A DNA stretch of 58,668 nt from Sulfurovum sp. UBA1140. GTDB taxonomy: Bacteria; Campylobacterota; Campylobacteria; Campylobacterales; Sulfurovaceae. The stretch is taken from the NCBI GenBank assembly GCA_002311915.1, contig DCAF01000040.1:1-58668 (forward strand). Direction: 5' to 3'. The notes beneath the pieces are model-generated. The model was not told where the DNA came from. It saw nothing but the letters and a program-made list of their open reading frames with translations, and did not search any database. Positions 1 to 6,906 of this stretch are shown in pieces (position 1 is the first letter of the stretch; every line of letters begins with the position of its first letter). Both the position numbers and the translations under genes were made by a program.

Positions 1-2
1 TG

Positions 3-101
3 CATATTCAAAGATTTAATTCAAAATCCAACGCTACCAATTCCTCCTCTTCTAAATCAGAGATTATAGAAGAGGTTTCCTTGGAGATAAGAACATGTTA
101 A
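3..101 (+). CDS. 3' end of an upstream gene (partial)
   Basis: An open frame enters from the window edge and ends at TAA 99-101, encoding about 32 residues with a Ser/Asn-rich stretch and an acidic tail. Its stop overlaps the next start (ATG at 95), the usual pattern of translationally coupled genes, which is the main reason for choosing this frame. A second open frame from position 1 ends at TAG 67-69 and cannot be excluded. No function can be read from so short a piece. Confidence 0.35.
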   Translation, partial: HIQRFNSKSNATNSSSSKSEIIEEVSLEIRTC

Positions 102-511
102 AAAAAATTTCGCCAATGACTAAAATTTGGTTTGTAATATCTCTATTGATACTCTTTCTTTGGAGTATCCCCACAATGGTCTCTTATTATAAAAATAAAA
201 AACTTTATGAAAACCGTGTGGAACAGTTAAACCGTTTAGATCAACGAACAGGAGGACACCTAGATGCAAAGCCTTTCCATTCTGAAGTTTTTAAAGTTGA
301 TGCTGAAAATTATTTTAATAATGTAAAAGTTATGTCCGTTCAAAATAACGCTTATGAAGTTATTATCACCATCAACAAAGAGAAAATTGCTGACTTTCAT
401 ACGTTCTTAGAGAACATATCACTCAACTATGCCGTAAATGTTAACGATAATATTGACTATGAAGAGGTAAATAAATCTATGAGAATTAAAATGGTTATAA
501 AACCTTATTAG
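95..511 (+). CDS. Hypothetical single-pass inner-membrane protein
   Basis: Unrecognised protein of 138 residues. A hydrophobic segment at about residues 10-30 follows a short basic N-terminus, giving one membrane anchor with the remaining ~105 residues probably periplasmic. The topology and size resemble small accessory proteins of pilus or secretion machines (PilO/GspM-like), but I see no diagnostic motif, so this is only a possibility. The start overlaps the end of the upstream partial gene and TTGGAG at 81-86 is a suitable ribosome binding site. The 3' end overlaps the convergent tilS by 17 bp. Confidence 0.7.
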   Translation: MLKKISPMTKIWFVISLLILFLWSIPTMVSYYKNKKLYENRVEQLNRLDQRTGGHLDAKPFHSEVFKVDAENYFNNVKVMSVQNNAYEVIITINKEKIADFHTFLENISLNYAVNVNDNIDYEEVNKSMRIKMVIKPY

Positions 512-1478
512 GTTCCAAATTTTCCTGATAACAGTACCCTCTAATTTTAGAAGGTACTCTGTTAAGTCTACAAGCCTCTTTATATCTTTTTGGCATAACT
601 TTTTTAATATAAGGTGCAATATAAACTCTATTATCTACACGCTCAACCACCCACAATCCACCAAACACTATTGAGTTTTCTTTTTTAAGTTCAGCCCTTT
701 GTGCAGAAGAGAGTAAATAACCAAGTTTTTTTAGATACTTATCCACAGCACGAACAACAACCAACGGATTATCTATCTCTAAAATATAGAGTTCTTTATG
801 GTAAAAAATCTCTCTATATCCACGCATCAAAATCTCTTTATCTTCTCGTAAATAATCAAAACTTTTTTGAATACCATTTTTATATTTGGCTATTAATTTA
901 TCAGAAAAACTGTTCCTAAAATAGTTTCGCTCATACTTCTCATCACTGTTACTCTCATCAATAAAATATTGATGCCCATGCTCATCTAAATAACCCATAA
1001 GTTCATCTTTAGCATAATGAAGAACAGGACGAAGCAGAGTATAGTTTTTTCGTTTAGATATATTTTCTAAACCCAGTAGTTCATTCGTCCCTGCCCCTTT
1101 CGTCAAACGCATTAAAAACCACTCCAGTTGGTCATTAAGCTGATGGGCTGTTATAAGATTGGTATAATTATTTTCTTCCATAAGTTTATCAAAAAAATTA
1201 TAACGAAAATCTCTAGCATTTTTTTCAAAATTGTTTTCAAAAACAGGAGCTTTACTAATATAGACTTGTAGATTATATTTTTTAGCTAAAGAGAGAGCAT
1301 ATGCTTCTTCTTCGAGACTTTGCTTCCTTAACCCATAGTTTACCAGTGCAATATCAAAAGAGATATGATTATCAAGGAGTAGAAAAAACAGAGCAGAAGA
1401 GTCTACTCCTGCTGAGAATGCTAGGAGGTTTTTCTCTGTTTCTAAAAAAGGTAGAGTAATATTATTTAAAAGTATCAT
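495..1478 (-). CDS. tilS: tRNA(Ile)-lysidine synthase TilS
   Basis: ATP-dependent ligase that converts C34 of the CAU-anticodon tRNA-Ile2 to lysidine so that it reads AUA. The N-type PP-loop is at residues 21-30 (FSAGVDSSAL); the usual form is SGGxDS, so the second glycine position of the loop carries Ala here. The family segment ITAHQLNDQLEWFLMRL follows at about residue 110, where many homologues have HxxDDxxET. Length (327 aa) suits the short Campylobacterota TilS that lacks most of the C-terminal domains of the E. coli enzyme. tilS and rimO are neighbours in related genomes; here a broken restriction-modification locus lies between them. Its 3' end overlaps the convergent upstream gene. 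Confidence 0.92.
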   Translation of the reverse strand: MILLNNITLPFLETEKNLLAFSAGVDSSALFFLLLDNHISFDIALVNYGLRKQSLEEEAYALSLAKKYNLQVYISKAPVFENNFEKNARDFRYNFFDKLMEENNYTNLITAHQLNDQLEWFLMRLTKGAGTNELLGLENISKRKNYTLLRPVLHYAKDELMGYLDEHGHQYFIDESNSDEKYERNYFRNSFSDKLIAKYKNGIQKSFDYLREDKEILMRGYREIFYHKELYILEIDNPLVVVRAVDKYLKKLGYLLSSAQRAELKKENSIVFGGLWVVERVDNRVYIAPYIKKVMPKRYKEACRLNRVPSKIRGYCYQENLEPNKVL

Positions 1479-1492
1479 TTATCTCATATTTT

Positions 1493-1959
1493 TTAAGCTA
1501 GATCATCCACATTATCTTGAAAAACATATTTTCTATGAAATTCCAAATACTGCTCTCTCTTTTCAGGATAAATTCTCATTATATTTTTTGCATTGGGGTT
1601 AATATGAAGTTTTTCCCATGTATATGCACTTAATTGTGTACCACAAATCAGTTCCCTTTAATATCATGAACATCATCATACCAATTCTCTTCACTAATTT
1701 TATAGTTTTCAAAATAACTCTGCTTAACAAATTTATCATTATCACTAGCAAATACAATATTTGTAGATAGTTTAAGTCGTTTAAGTGCAAACTCTATCGC
1801 TCCTATACCTGAAAACAGAGTTGCAAGTTTTATGGTAGTTCTAGGGTTAATAAGTTCTTTTTTTGTCCAGTTTGAATGAACTTTATTGTAGCTATTTGGA
1901 GAGTGGAACATCATTGAATTCATATTATATTGCCTAAAGTTTTGATTATTTATATCCAT
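1493..1959 (-). pseudogene. Remnant of a type II restriction-modification locus (C5-methyltransferase 5' part joined to a foreign 3' end)
   Basis: The first frame (1648-1959, 103 aa) carries a C5-cytosine methyltransferase motif I (ATLFSGIGAIEFALKRL, about residues 47-63) followed by the expected Asp/Glu region, then stops before the catalytic PCQ motif. In another frame the same strand continues open to a TAA at 1493-1495 with about 55 residues (ELICGTQLSAYTWEKL..., ending FQDNVDDLA) that do not look like a methyltransferase C-terminus; they could be the end of the partner endonuclease. The simplest reading is an internal deletion that removed the methyltransferase core and most of the nuclease. 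The identity of the 3' piece is inference. Confidence 0.7.
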
Positions 1960-2013
1960 GATTATACTTAAATTAAAAAAACATATTCAGAAACATGTCA
2001 AATTGTAATATTT

Positions 2014-3333
2014 TTACAACAGCTTAACAAGCGTTGCCAACAACCTATCCCCAGCCAATTCCATAACCTTAGCCTCATAAATAGCCCCAAAAACTATCTC
2101 TAAATCAGAAGTATCATTAATCAAGACATCCCCATCTATATCTTTTGCCCAAAGGGTAGGACGAGCAGATAAAATGTACTCATGCTCATCACTTTCTCCG
2201 TCGAGTATTACTGTAATGGTTTTTCCTATCATCTTTTCTAATGAGATTTTGGTAGTCTCATTGGCGATAACTTCCAATACTTCGACTCTATCTTCTATCA
2301 CCTCATCTTCTATGGGTTTCATGGTAAATGCAGGAGTGGTCTCTTCGTTGGAGTAGTAGAAGACATTGAAACGGTCAAATTTAAACTCACGCATAAAGTC
2401 ACAGACTCGCTCAAAAGCTTCATCACTCTCTCCAGGGTGACCTGCGATAATAGAGGTTCTAATGAAGGCATCTTTTTTAGATTTCATATGCTCCAATAGT
2501 TCGATGGTCTTTTTCTCTCCAAAACCTCGTCTCATTAGTTTTAAAATTTCATCGTCTATCTGTTGAATTGGCATATCGTAATAGGTCTCAAAGACTTTAG
2601 AGTCGGCAATCGCATCAATAAGTGCAAAGGTAGTGGTACTAGGATAAAGGTATAAAATACGTGCTACCTTAACACCCTCAATCGCTTCGACTCTGTTGAT
2701 AATATCAATCAATCCATCTTTTAGTCCAATATCTCTACCATAACTAGAGGAGTCTTGAGAGATGAAGCTAAACTCATAAAACCCTTGTGTCACCAATGCT
2801 TTGACCTCTTTTTCTATTGAAAGAAGCGTTCGTGAGTGAAGTTTGCCTTTAAAACTGGGAATGGCACAGAATGAACAGGTCTGATTGCACCCCTCTGCCA
2901 TCTTGATATAAGCATGGGTGTTAGAACCTGTAATCACTCGTCCTGCATTCTCATTAGCTAGGTAAACTTCAGGAGAAAAGGTCGCCCCTTTTTTCTCTGC
3001 GATGAGCTTGTCTATCTGTTCATAGTCTCCCACCCCAGTAAAGATGTCTACCTCGGGTAAATCACGTTGAAGCTCCTCTTGGTAGCGTTCGGTTAGACAA
3101 CCACTTACCACTAAAATAGACTCCTCTTTACGCTCATCATGAAGGTTTAAAATGGTGTTGATACTCTCCTCTTTGGCAGCATCTATAAAACCACAAGTGT
3201 TGACGATAATTACATCAGCCGTGGTGGCATCATCAGAGACTTCATATTCTCTAAGCCGTCCCAACATCACCTCGCTATCGACAAGGTTTTTAGTACATCC
3301 TAGGCTTACGAGGTGTAGTTTTTTATTTGACAA
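2014..3333 (-). CDS. rimO: Ribosomal protein uS12 methylthiotransferase RimO
   Basis: Radical-SAM enzyme that methylthiolates an aspartate of ribosomal protein S12. The UPF0004 domain binds the auxiliary 4Fe-4S cluster through C13 (LGCTKNLVDSE), C47 (NTCGF) and C79 (SGCL). The radical-SAM CxxxCxxC is C149/C153/C156 (EGCNQTCSFCAIP). A TRAM domain occupies roughly the last 70 residues. The N-terminal LGCTKN-D-SE signature separates RimO from MiaB. Length (439 aa) is normal. A 54-bp gap separates it from the downstream methyltransferase remnant, and tilS follows in the same direction. Confidence 0.95.
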   Translation of the reverse strand: MSNKKLHLVSLGCTKNLVDSEVMLGRLREYEVSDDATTADVIIVNTCGFIDAAKEESINTILNLHDERKEESILVVSGCLTERYQEELQRDLPEVDIFTGVGDYEQIDKLIAEKKGATFSPEVYLANENAGRVITGSNTHAYIKMAEGCNQTCSFCAIPSFKGKLHSRTLLSIEKEVKALVTQGFYEFSFISQDSSSYGRDIGLKDGLIDIINRVEAIEGVKVARILYLYPSTTTFALIDAIADSKVFETYYDMPIQQIDDEILKLMRRGFGEKKTIELLEHMKSKKDAFIRTSIIAGHPGESDEAFERVCDFMREFKFDRFNVFYYSNEETTPAFTMKPIEDEVIEDRVEVLEVIANETTKISLEKMIGKTITVILDGESDEHEYILSARPTLWAKDIDGDVLINDTSDLEIVFGAIYEAKVMELAGDRLLATLVKLL

Positions 3334-3460
3334 ATTTAGTTCTCCGATTGTTAGGAAATATTTTTTGTCATTGTACCTAAAACTACTGAATTAATTAATA
3401 TTTAATAAAAACTTAAGTATAACATTATATAACAAATTTAATTATAAAAGGTGTATCGTA

Positions 3461-4354
3461 ATGAAAAAGATTTATTTAATATTGATTCTTTTAACCTTGA
3501 TACTTGGAGCTGAAAATAGTCGATTAGAATTAAATAAAATTATTCATAAGGAATTTCAAGCAGAATCTCTGAAGCGAGGAGTTATTGCACTATCAGCACA
3601 CAACAAAATGCTTTCTCAAAAAATATCAAAAGATGTAGTGATGATTGCTAATGGTGTTGATGTTGAGAACCATCGTCAAGATTTAATACGTTCAACCCAG
3701 ATATTTAATGACTTTTTACTTGCCATGTATCGGGGTGATGCAAAACGCCATATAGAAAAAACTACCGATGAAACAGTGCTTCAGGAGTTGGGTCAGATAA
3801 AAGATGAGTGGAAAAAATTCTGTCTTCATGTTTTAAAATTTTATAAACAAAGTGAAATGATTGATCAAGATTCCTACCTCTATATTATTAATAACAATGA
3901 AAAACTTTTACGCCTTTCTCATAAACTAACACAGACATTAAAAAGTAAAAGTAGACTTAATATTAATTTTAATAAGGTTATAGAACATACGTTAAAAATA
4001 GCCGACCGACAGAAAATGCTCACACAAAAAATGTTTAAAGAGAAATTTTTGGTCTATATCAAAGAGGACAGTAAACGAAATAGCGTTCGATTACGGGGAA
4101 GTCTAATTCTTTTTAAAAATGGTCTTCTTGGACTGATTAATGGTGATAAAAAACGGGGTTTGGCAAAAGTAACCGATCTAAAAATTCAAGAAAAGCTTCA
4201 AAAGATGTGGAGTTTATATAAAGAGGTAGAGGAGTTTTATCTTCATGAGGGAACCAAAGAGGGTGAAATAGAGAGACTTTCAACTATTGAGAAAGAGCTT
4301 CTTAAATACTCTACCGAGATTGTTACCATGATAGAGAGTACCTTAGAGTATTAA
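3461..4354 (+). CDS. Secreted PilJ-type (type IV pili methyl-accepting transducer N-terminal) domain protein
   Basis: A 297-aa protein with a signal peptide (about residues 1-17) and no later membrane segment, so probably periplasmic. It contains two copies of the helical PilJ/NarX-type sensor module, each marked by a conserved box: HNKMLSQKISKDV near residue 47 and DRQKMLTQKMFKEKF near residue 187. In PilJ and NarX-like proteins this module is the periplasmic sensory part of a transmembrane receptor; here it stands alone without a signalling domain. The next gene, 21 bp downstream, is a small c-type cytochrome, so the pair may be co-transcribed. RBS AAAAGG precedes the ATG. Ligand unknown. 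Confidence 0.75.
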   Translation: MKKIYLILILLTLILGAENSRLELNKIIHKEFQAESLKRGVIALSAHNKMLSQKISKDVVMIANGVDVENHRQDLIRSTQIFNDFLLAMYRGDAKRHIEKTTDETVLQELGQIKDEWKKFCLHVLKFYKQSEMIDQDSYLYIINNNEKLLRLSHKLTQTLKSKSRLNINFNKVIEHTLKIADRQKMLTQKMFKEKFLVYIKEDSKRNSVRLRGSLILFKNGLLGLINGDKKRGLAKVTDLKIQEKLQKMWSLYKEVEEFYLHEGTKEGEIERLSTIEKELLKYSTEIVTMIESTLEY

Positions 4355-4375
4355 AGTTATTAGTAGGAGTAAAAA

Positions 4376-4657
4376 ATGTATAAAATAAAATTATTAATTC
4401 TAAGCATGATATTGGTAACCACCCTTCATGCTAAGGTCGACACCACAACAGGTTTGATTATTGATGAAGGAATTAGCGACATAAAAGAGCATTGTACCAT
4501 CTGTCATACAGGAAGATTTATTGTTGTCAACGGTGGGAAAAGAGCTTTTTGGGAAGGAAAAATTATCGCCATGCAAGATGGTTTTGGACTGTGGGATTTA
4601 ACCAATGAACAGAAAGATAGAATTTTAAATTATTTAACCAAAAACTACTCGAAATAG
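4376..4657 (+). CDS. Small periplasmic monohaem cytochrome c (SorB-like)
   Basis: 93 residues with a signal peptide (about 1-19, LHA-K cleavage). A single haem-binding CTICH sits at C40/C43/H44; M66 in the AMQDGFG segment is a plausible axial ligand. Compact class I size, and the W-x-G-K-I-I-x-M spacing resembles the cytochrome subunits of sulfite dehydrogenases (SorB type). No molybdopterin SorA subunit is in the neighbourhood, so the redox partner is unknown. Preceded closely by the PilJ-domain gene. The haem site is certain from the sequence; the SorB comparison is from memory of the family. Confidence 0.8.
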   Translation: MYKIKLLILSMILVTTLHAKVDTTTGLIIDEGISDIKEHCTICHTGRFIVVNGGKRAFWEGKIIAMQDGFGLWDLTNEQKDRILNYLTKNYSK

Positions 4658-4670
4658 GTAAATATTTTTA

Positions 4671-4698
4671 TTGACGAGTAAGTCATATTGGCTATAAT
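4671..4698 (+). promoter_or_regulatory. Sigma-70-type promoter of lptE
   Basis: TTGACG (4671-4676), a 16-bp spacer and TATAAT (4693-4698). It lies inside the 5' end of the longer TTG-initiated lptE reading, which argues for the downstream ATG at 4721 as the true start. Confidence 0.7.
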
Positions 4699-4720
4699 TC
4701 AAGAAATTGAAAGGTTATTA

Positions 4721-5236
4721 ATGCAATATTTAAAGCAATCTCTACTCATTCTAACAGGAGTTTTACTGTTGGGTTGTGGCTACAAACCATCATCTCACTT
4801 CACCCCTAAAATTATAGGTGAAAAAGTCTATACCGAAGTAGAGGTCTCACTCTCTGACCCTGAAAATACGGTTCTGACCAAAGATGCATTAAACAGAGCA
4901 TTACTGAGTCGATTAAAAAGTTTAAGCACCTCTAAAAAAGAGGCAGACACTCATATTAAAGTAACCTATCAATCTATAAGGTTCAGACCCCTACAGTATA
5001 ATAAAAATGGTTACGTGGTCTATTATCAAGCCAATATTACTTTACATTTTCAATTAATTAAAGGAACTCAAAAAGAGGAGCGTTCAATTAGAGGAAGATA
5101 TGAATTTCCCATTCGTCCTAGTGCCATTATTTCAAATGCTCTGCGTTTTGAAGCCATTGAAAAGGGTTCGATACACGCTTTAGATCAGTTCATTGCGTAT
5201 ATCTCTGCAAAAGGAGTTCTTAATCATGCCAAGTAA
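4721..5236 (+). CDS. lptE: LPS-assembly lipoprotein LptE
   Basis: Outer-membrane lipoprotein that plugs LptD during LPS export. From the ATG at 4721 it has a signal peptide and lipobox LLLGC with the lipidated Cys at residue 19, followed by GYKPSSHF, typical of LptE-like proteins. The mature part (about 150 aa) alternates beta strands and helices as in the family. An upstream in-frame TTG at 4688 is rejected because the promoter -10 box overlaps it. The stop overlaps folC by 11 bp, implying coupled translation. lptE directly before folC matches the order in Helicobacter. Assignment rests on lipoprotein character, size and position more than on a strict motif. Confidence 0.75.
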   Translation: MQYLKQSLLILTGVLLLGCGYKPSSHFTPKIIGEKVYTEVEVSLSDPENTVLTKDALNRALLSRLKSLSTSKKEADTHIKVTYQSIRFRPLQYNKNGYVVYYQANITLHFQLIKGTQKEERSIRGRYEFPIRPSAIISNALRFEAIEKGSIHALDQFIAYISAKGVLNHAK

Positions 5237-6407
5237 TCCCTCTTTTCAATCATTTATAAATAACAAGCCCCTTTTTTATAAAGAGATTGACCACAAACGG
5301 GTACATTTGGCTTATGAAACAGTCCAAAGTTATATTCAAAAGCCTCTAACCATTCATGTGGTAGGAACCAATGGAAAAGGGAGTACAGGGCGAATTATGG
5401 CAATGTTGCTTCACCTTCAAGGAAAAAAAGTGGGACACTTCTCTTCACCACATATTTTAAAGTTTAATGAGCGTATCTGGATAAATGGTCAAGATAGCGA
5501 TGATAAAACTTTAGAAGAAGCACACCAAGAACTCTATGCCATTTTAGGTCAGAGTATCTCTGATGCCTTAAGCTATTTTGAATACACCACGCTCTTGGCT
5601 TTGGTTGCCATGCAAGAGCTAGAAATAATTATACTAGAAGCAGGTTTGGGTGGTGAGTTTGATGCCACCAATGTTGCCCCTAAAGCATTAAGTGTTATTA
5701 CCCCCATAGGGTTAGATCATCAAGATTTTTTAGGAGATACCATTGAGGCTATTGCCACAACCAAATTAAATTCAATAGAAAAAAAAGCAGTTATTGGACT
5801 ACAAATCAATAAAAAAATTTGTGATATTGCACAAGAAATAACCAATAAAAAGGGGGCTAACCTTTTTACTGTTCAAGAGTTTTTAGCGAATAATTTAAAG
5901 GAGTCAGAAGCTGTTTTAAGAATAACCCAAGAGATGGGGTGGAGTGATTATCTTTATGAAAATACACTCTTGGCACTATTTTCTCTTAAGATTCTAAATC
6001 TATCTTATAATATAAATGACTTATATAAAATTAAGCTTTTTGGTAGATTTTATCAACTACAAAAGAATATAATTATTGATGTGGGACACAATCTACTCGC
6101 AGGAGAGGCTATTGTAAAATCATTAAAAAAGAAGTATAATAGAGATGAAATTATTTTGGTCTACAACACATTAGAAGATAAAGATTTTAAAGGAATAGTT
6201 AAACTTTTTGCTCCTTTTGTAAAAAGAATCGAGATTATTAATATTGATACACCACGAGCTATAGATGCTCATAGTTTAAAAGAAGAAATAGAGAAAAATA
6301 ATCTTTTATATAAAGTGTTTGAGTCCATTGAACCAGATCAAAAATATGTGGTTTTTGGTTCGTTTTATGTGGTAGAAGCTTTTTTAAAAAAAGTGGATTT
6401 CGTTTAA
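5226..6407 (+). CDS. folC: Bifunctional dihydrofolate synthase / folylpolyglutamate synthase FolC
   Basis: Mur-ligase-family enzyme that adds glutamate to dihydropteroate and extends the polyglutamate tail of folates. ATP-binding loop GTNGKGST at residues 47-54, the folate/substrate loop SSPHILKFNERI, and the second-domain motifs EAGLGGEFDATN and ITPIGLDHQDFLG are all present. I use the ATG at 5226 (393 aa): it overlaps the lptE stop and is preceded by a strong AAAGGAG, whereas an in-frame upstream start would lengthen the overlap without a ribosome site. Downstream of folC in Helicobacter come M23 peptidases and bactofilin; here bactofilin follows directly. Confidence 0.93.
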   Translation: MPSNPSFQSFINNKPLFYKEIDHKRVHLAYETVQSYIQKPLTIHVVGTNGKGSTGRIMAMLLHLQGKKVGHFSSPHILKFNERIWINGQDSDDKTLEEAHQELYAILGQSISDALSYFEYTTLLALVAMQELEIIILEAGLGGEFDATNVAPKALSVITPIGLDHQDFLGDTIEAIATTKLNSIEKKAVIGLQINKKICDIAQEITNKKGANLFTVQEFLANNLKESEAVLRITQEMGWSDYLYENTLLALFSLKILNLSYNINDLYKIKLFGRFYQLQKNIIIDVGHNLLAGEAIVKSLKKKYNRDEIILVYNTLEDKDFKGIVKLFAPFVKRIEIINIDTPRAIDAHSLKEEIEKNNLLYKVFESIEPDQKYVVFGSFYVVEAFLKKVDFV

Positions 6408-6475
6408 TATCACTTTAAAGATAAATAATAATTAGATATAATACTTGATACGTTAAGTATTACAAAGGAAGTAAA

Positions 6476-6895
6476 ATGGCATTTTTTGGTAAAAAAAAGA
6501 AGAAACCCGCTTCAGTGAGTTCAGCTAGTATTATCACTCCAGGTACTGCTATCAAAGGTGAAATGAGATGTGAGGGTAATATTCTCATTAATGGAGAGTT
6601 TGAGGGGACTATCCTTTCTCATAGTGAAGTGGTTGTAGGAAAAAGTGGAAGAGTAAGTGGTGAGATTGAAGCTCAAAAACTGCTTGTTTCAGGAGAGTTT
6701 CACGGAAACTTTATTGGTGAAGTTATTGACATAATGCCCTATGGGAAAGTCTACGGTGATGTAAAAGTTAATAATATTGTCATTGAACCCAATGCTGTAT
6801 TTGAAGGTGAAACAAAAATTGTTTCAGGGCGTATTCGACCGAACAATAATGCAACAGATGTTCATATCTCAGAACCAAAAAAGCTAGGCTACTAA
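6476..6895 (+). CDS. Bactofilin (CcmA-like polymer-forming cytoskeletal protein)
   Basis: 139-aa bactofilin (DUF583): a short basic N-terminus (GKKKKKP) then a right-handed beta-helix of repeated short G-x-hydrophobic units from about residue 20 to 115 (for example ILINGEFEG, LLVSGEFHG). Bactofilins polymerise without nucleotide and in Helicobacter pylori CcmA sets helical shape with the M23 peptidases Csd1/Csd2. Here it sits between folC and mfd, as in Helicobacter but without adjacent peptidases; an M23 peptidase lies at 15459. RBS AAGGAAG is well placed. Membrane or peptidoglycan association is inferred from the family. Confidence 0.92.
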   Translation: MAFFGKKKKKPASVSSASIITPGTAIKGEMRCEGNILINGEFEGTILSHSEVVVGKSGRVSGEIEAQKLLVSGEFHGNFIGEVIDIMPYGKVYGDVKVNNIVIEPNAVFEGETKIVSGRIRPNNNATDVHISEPKKLGY

Positions 6896-6906
6896 ACAAG
6901 ACATCA

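Noticed and set aside
4688..4720. N-terminal extension of LptE from TTG 4688
   Set aside because: The codons overlap the promoter -10 box, lack a ribosome site, and would put 11 residues before a normal lipoprotein signal peptide.
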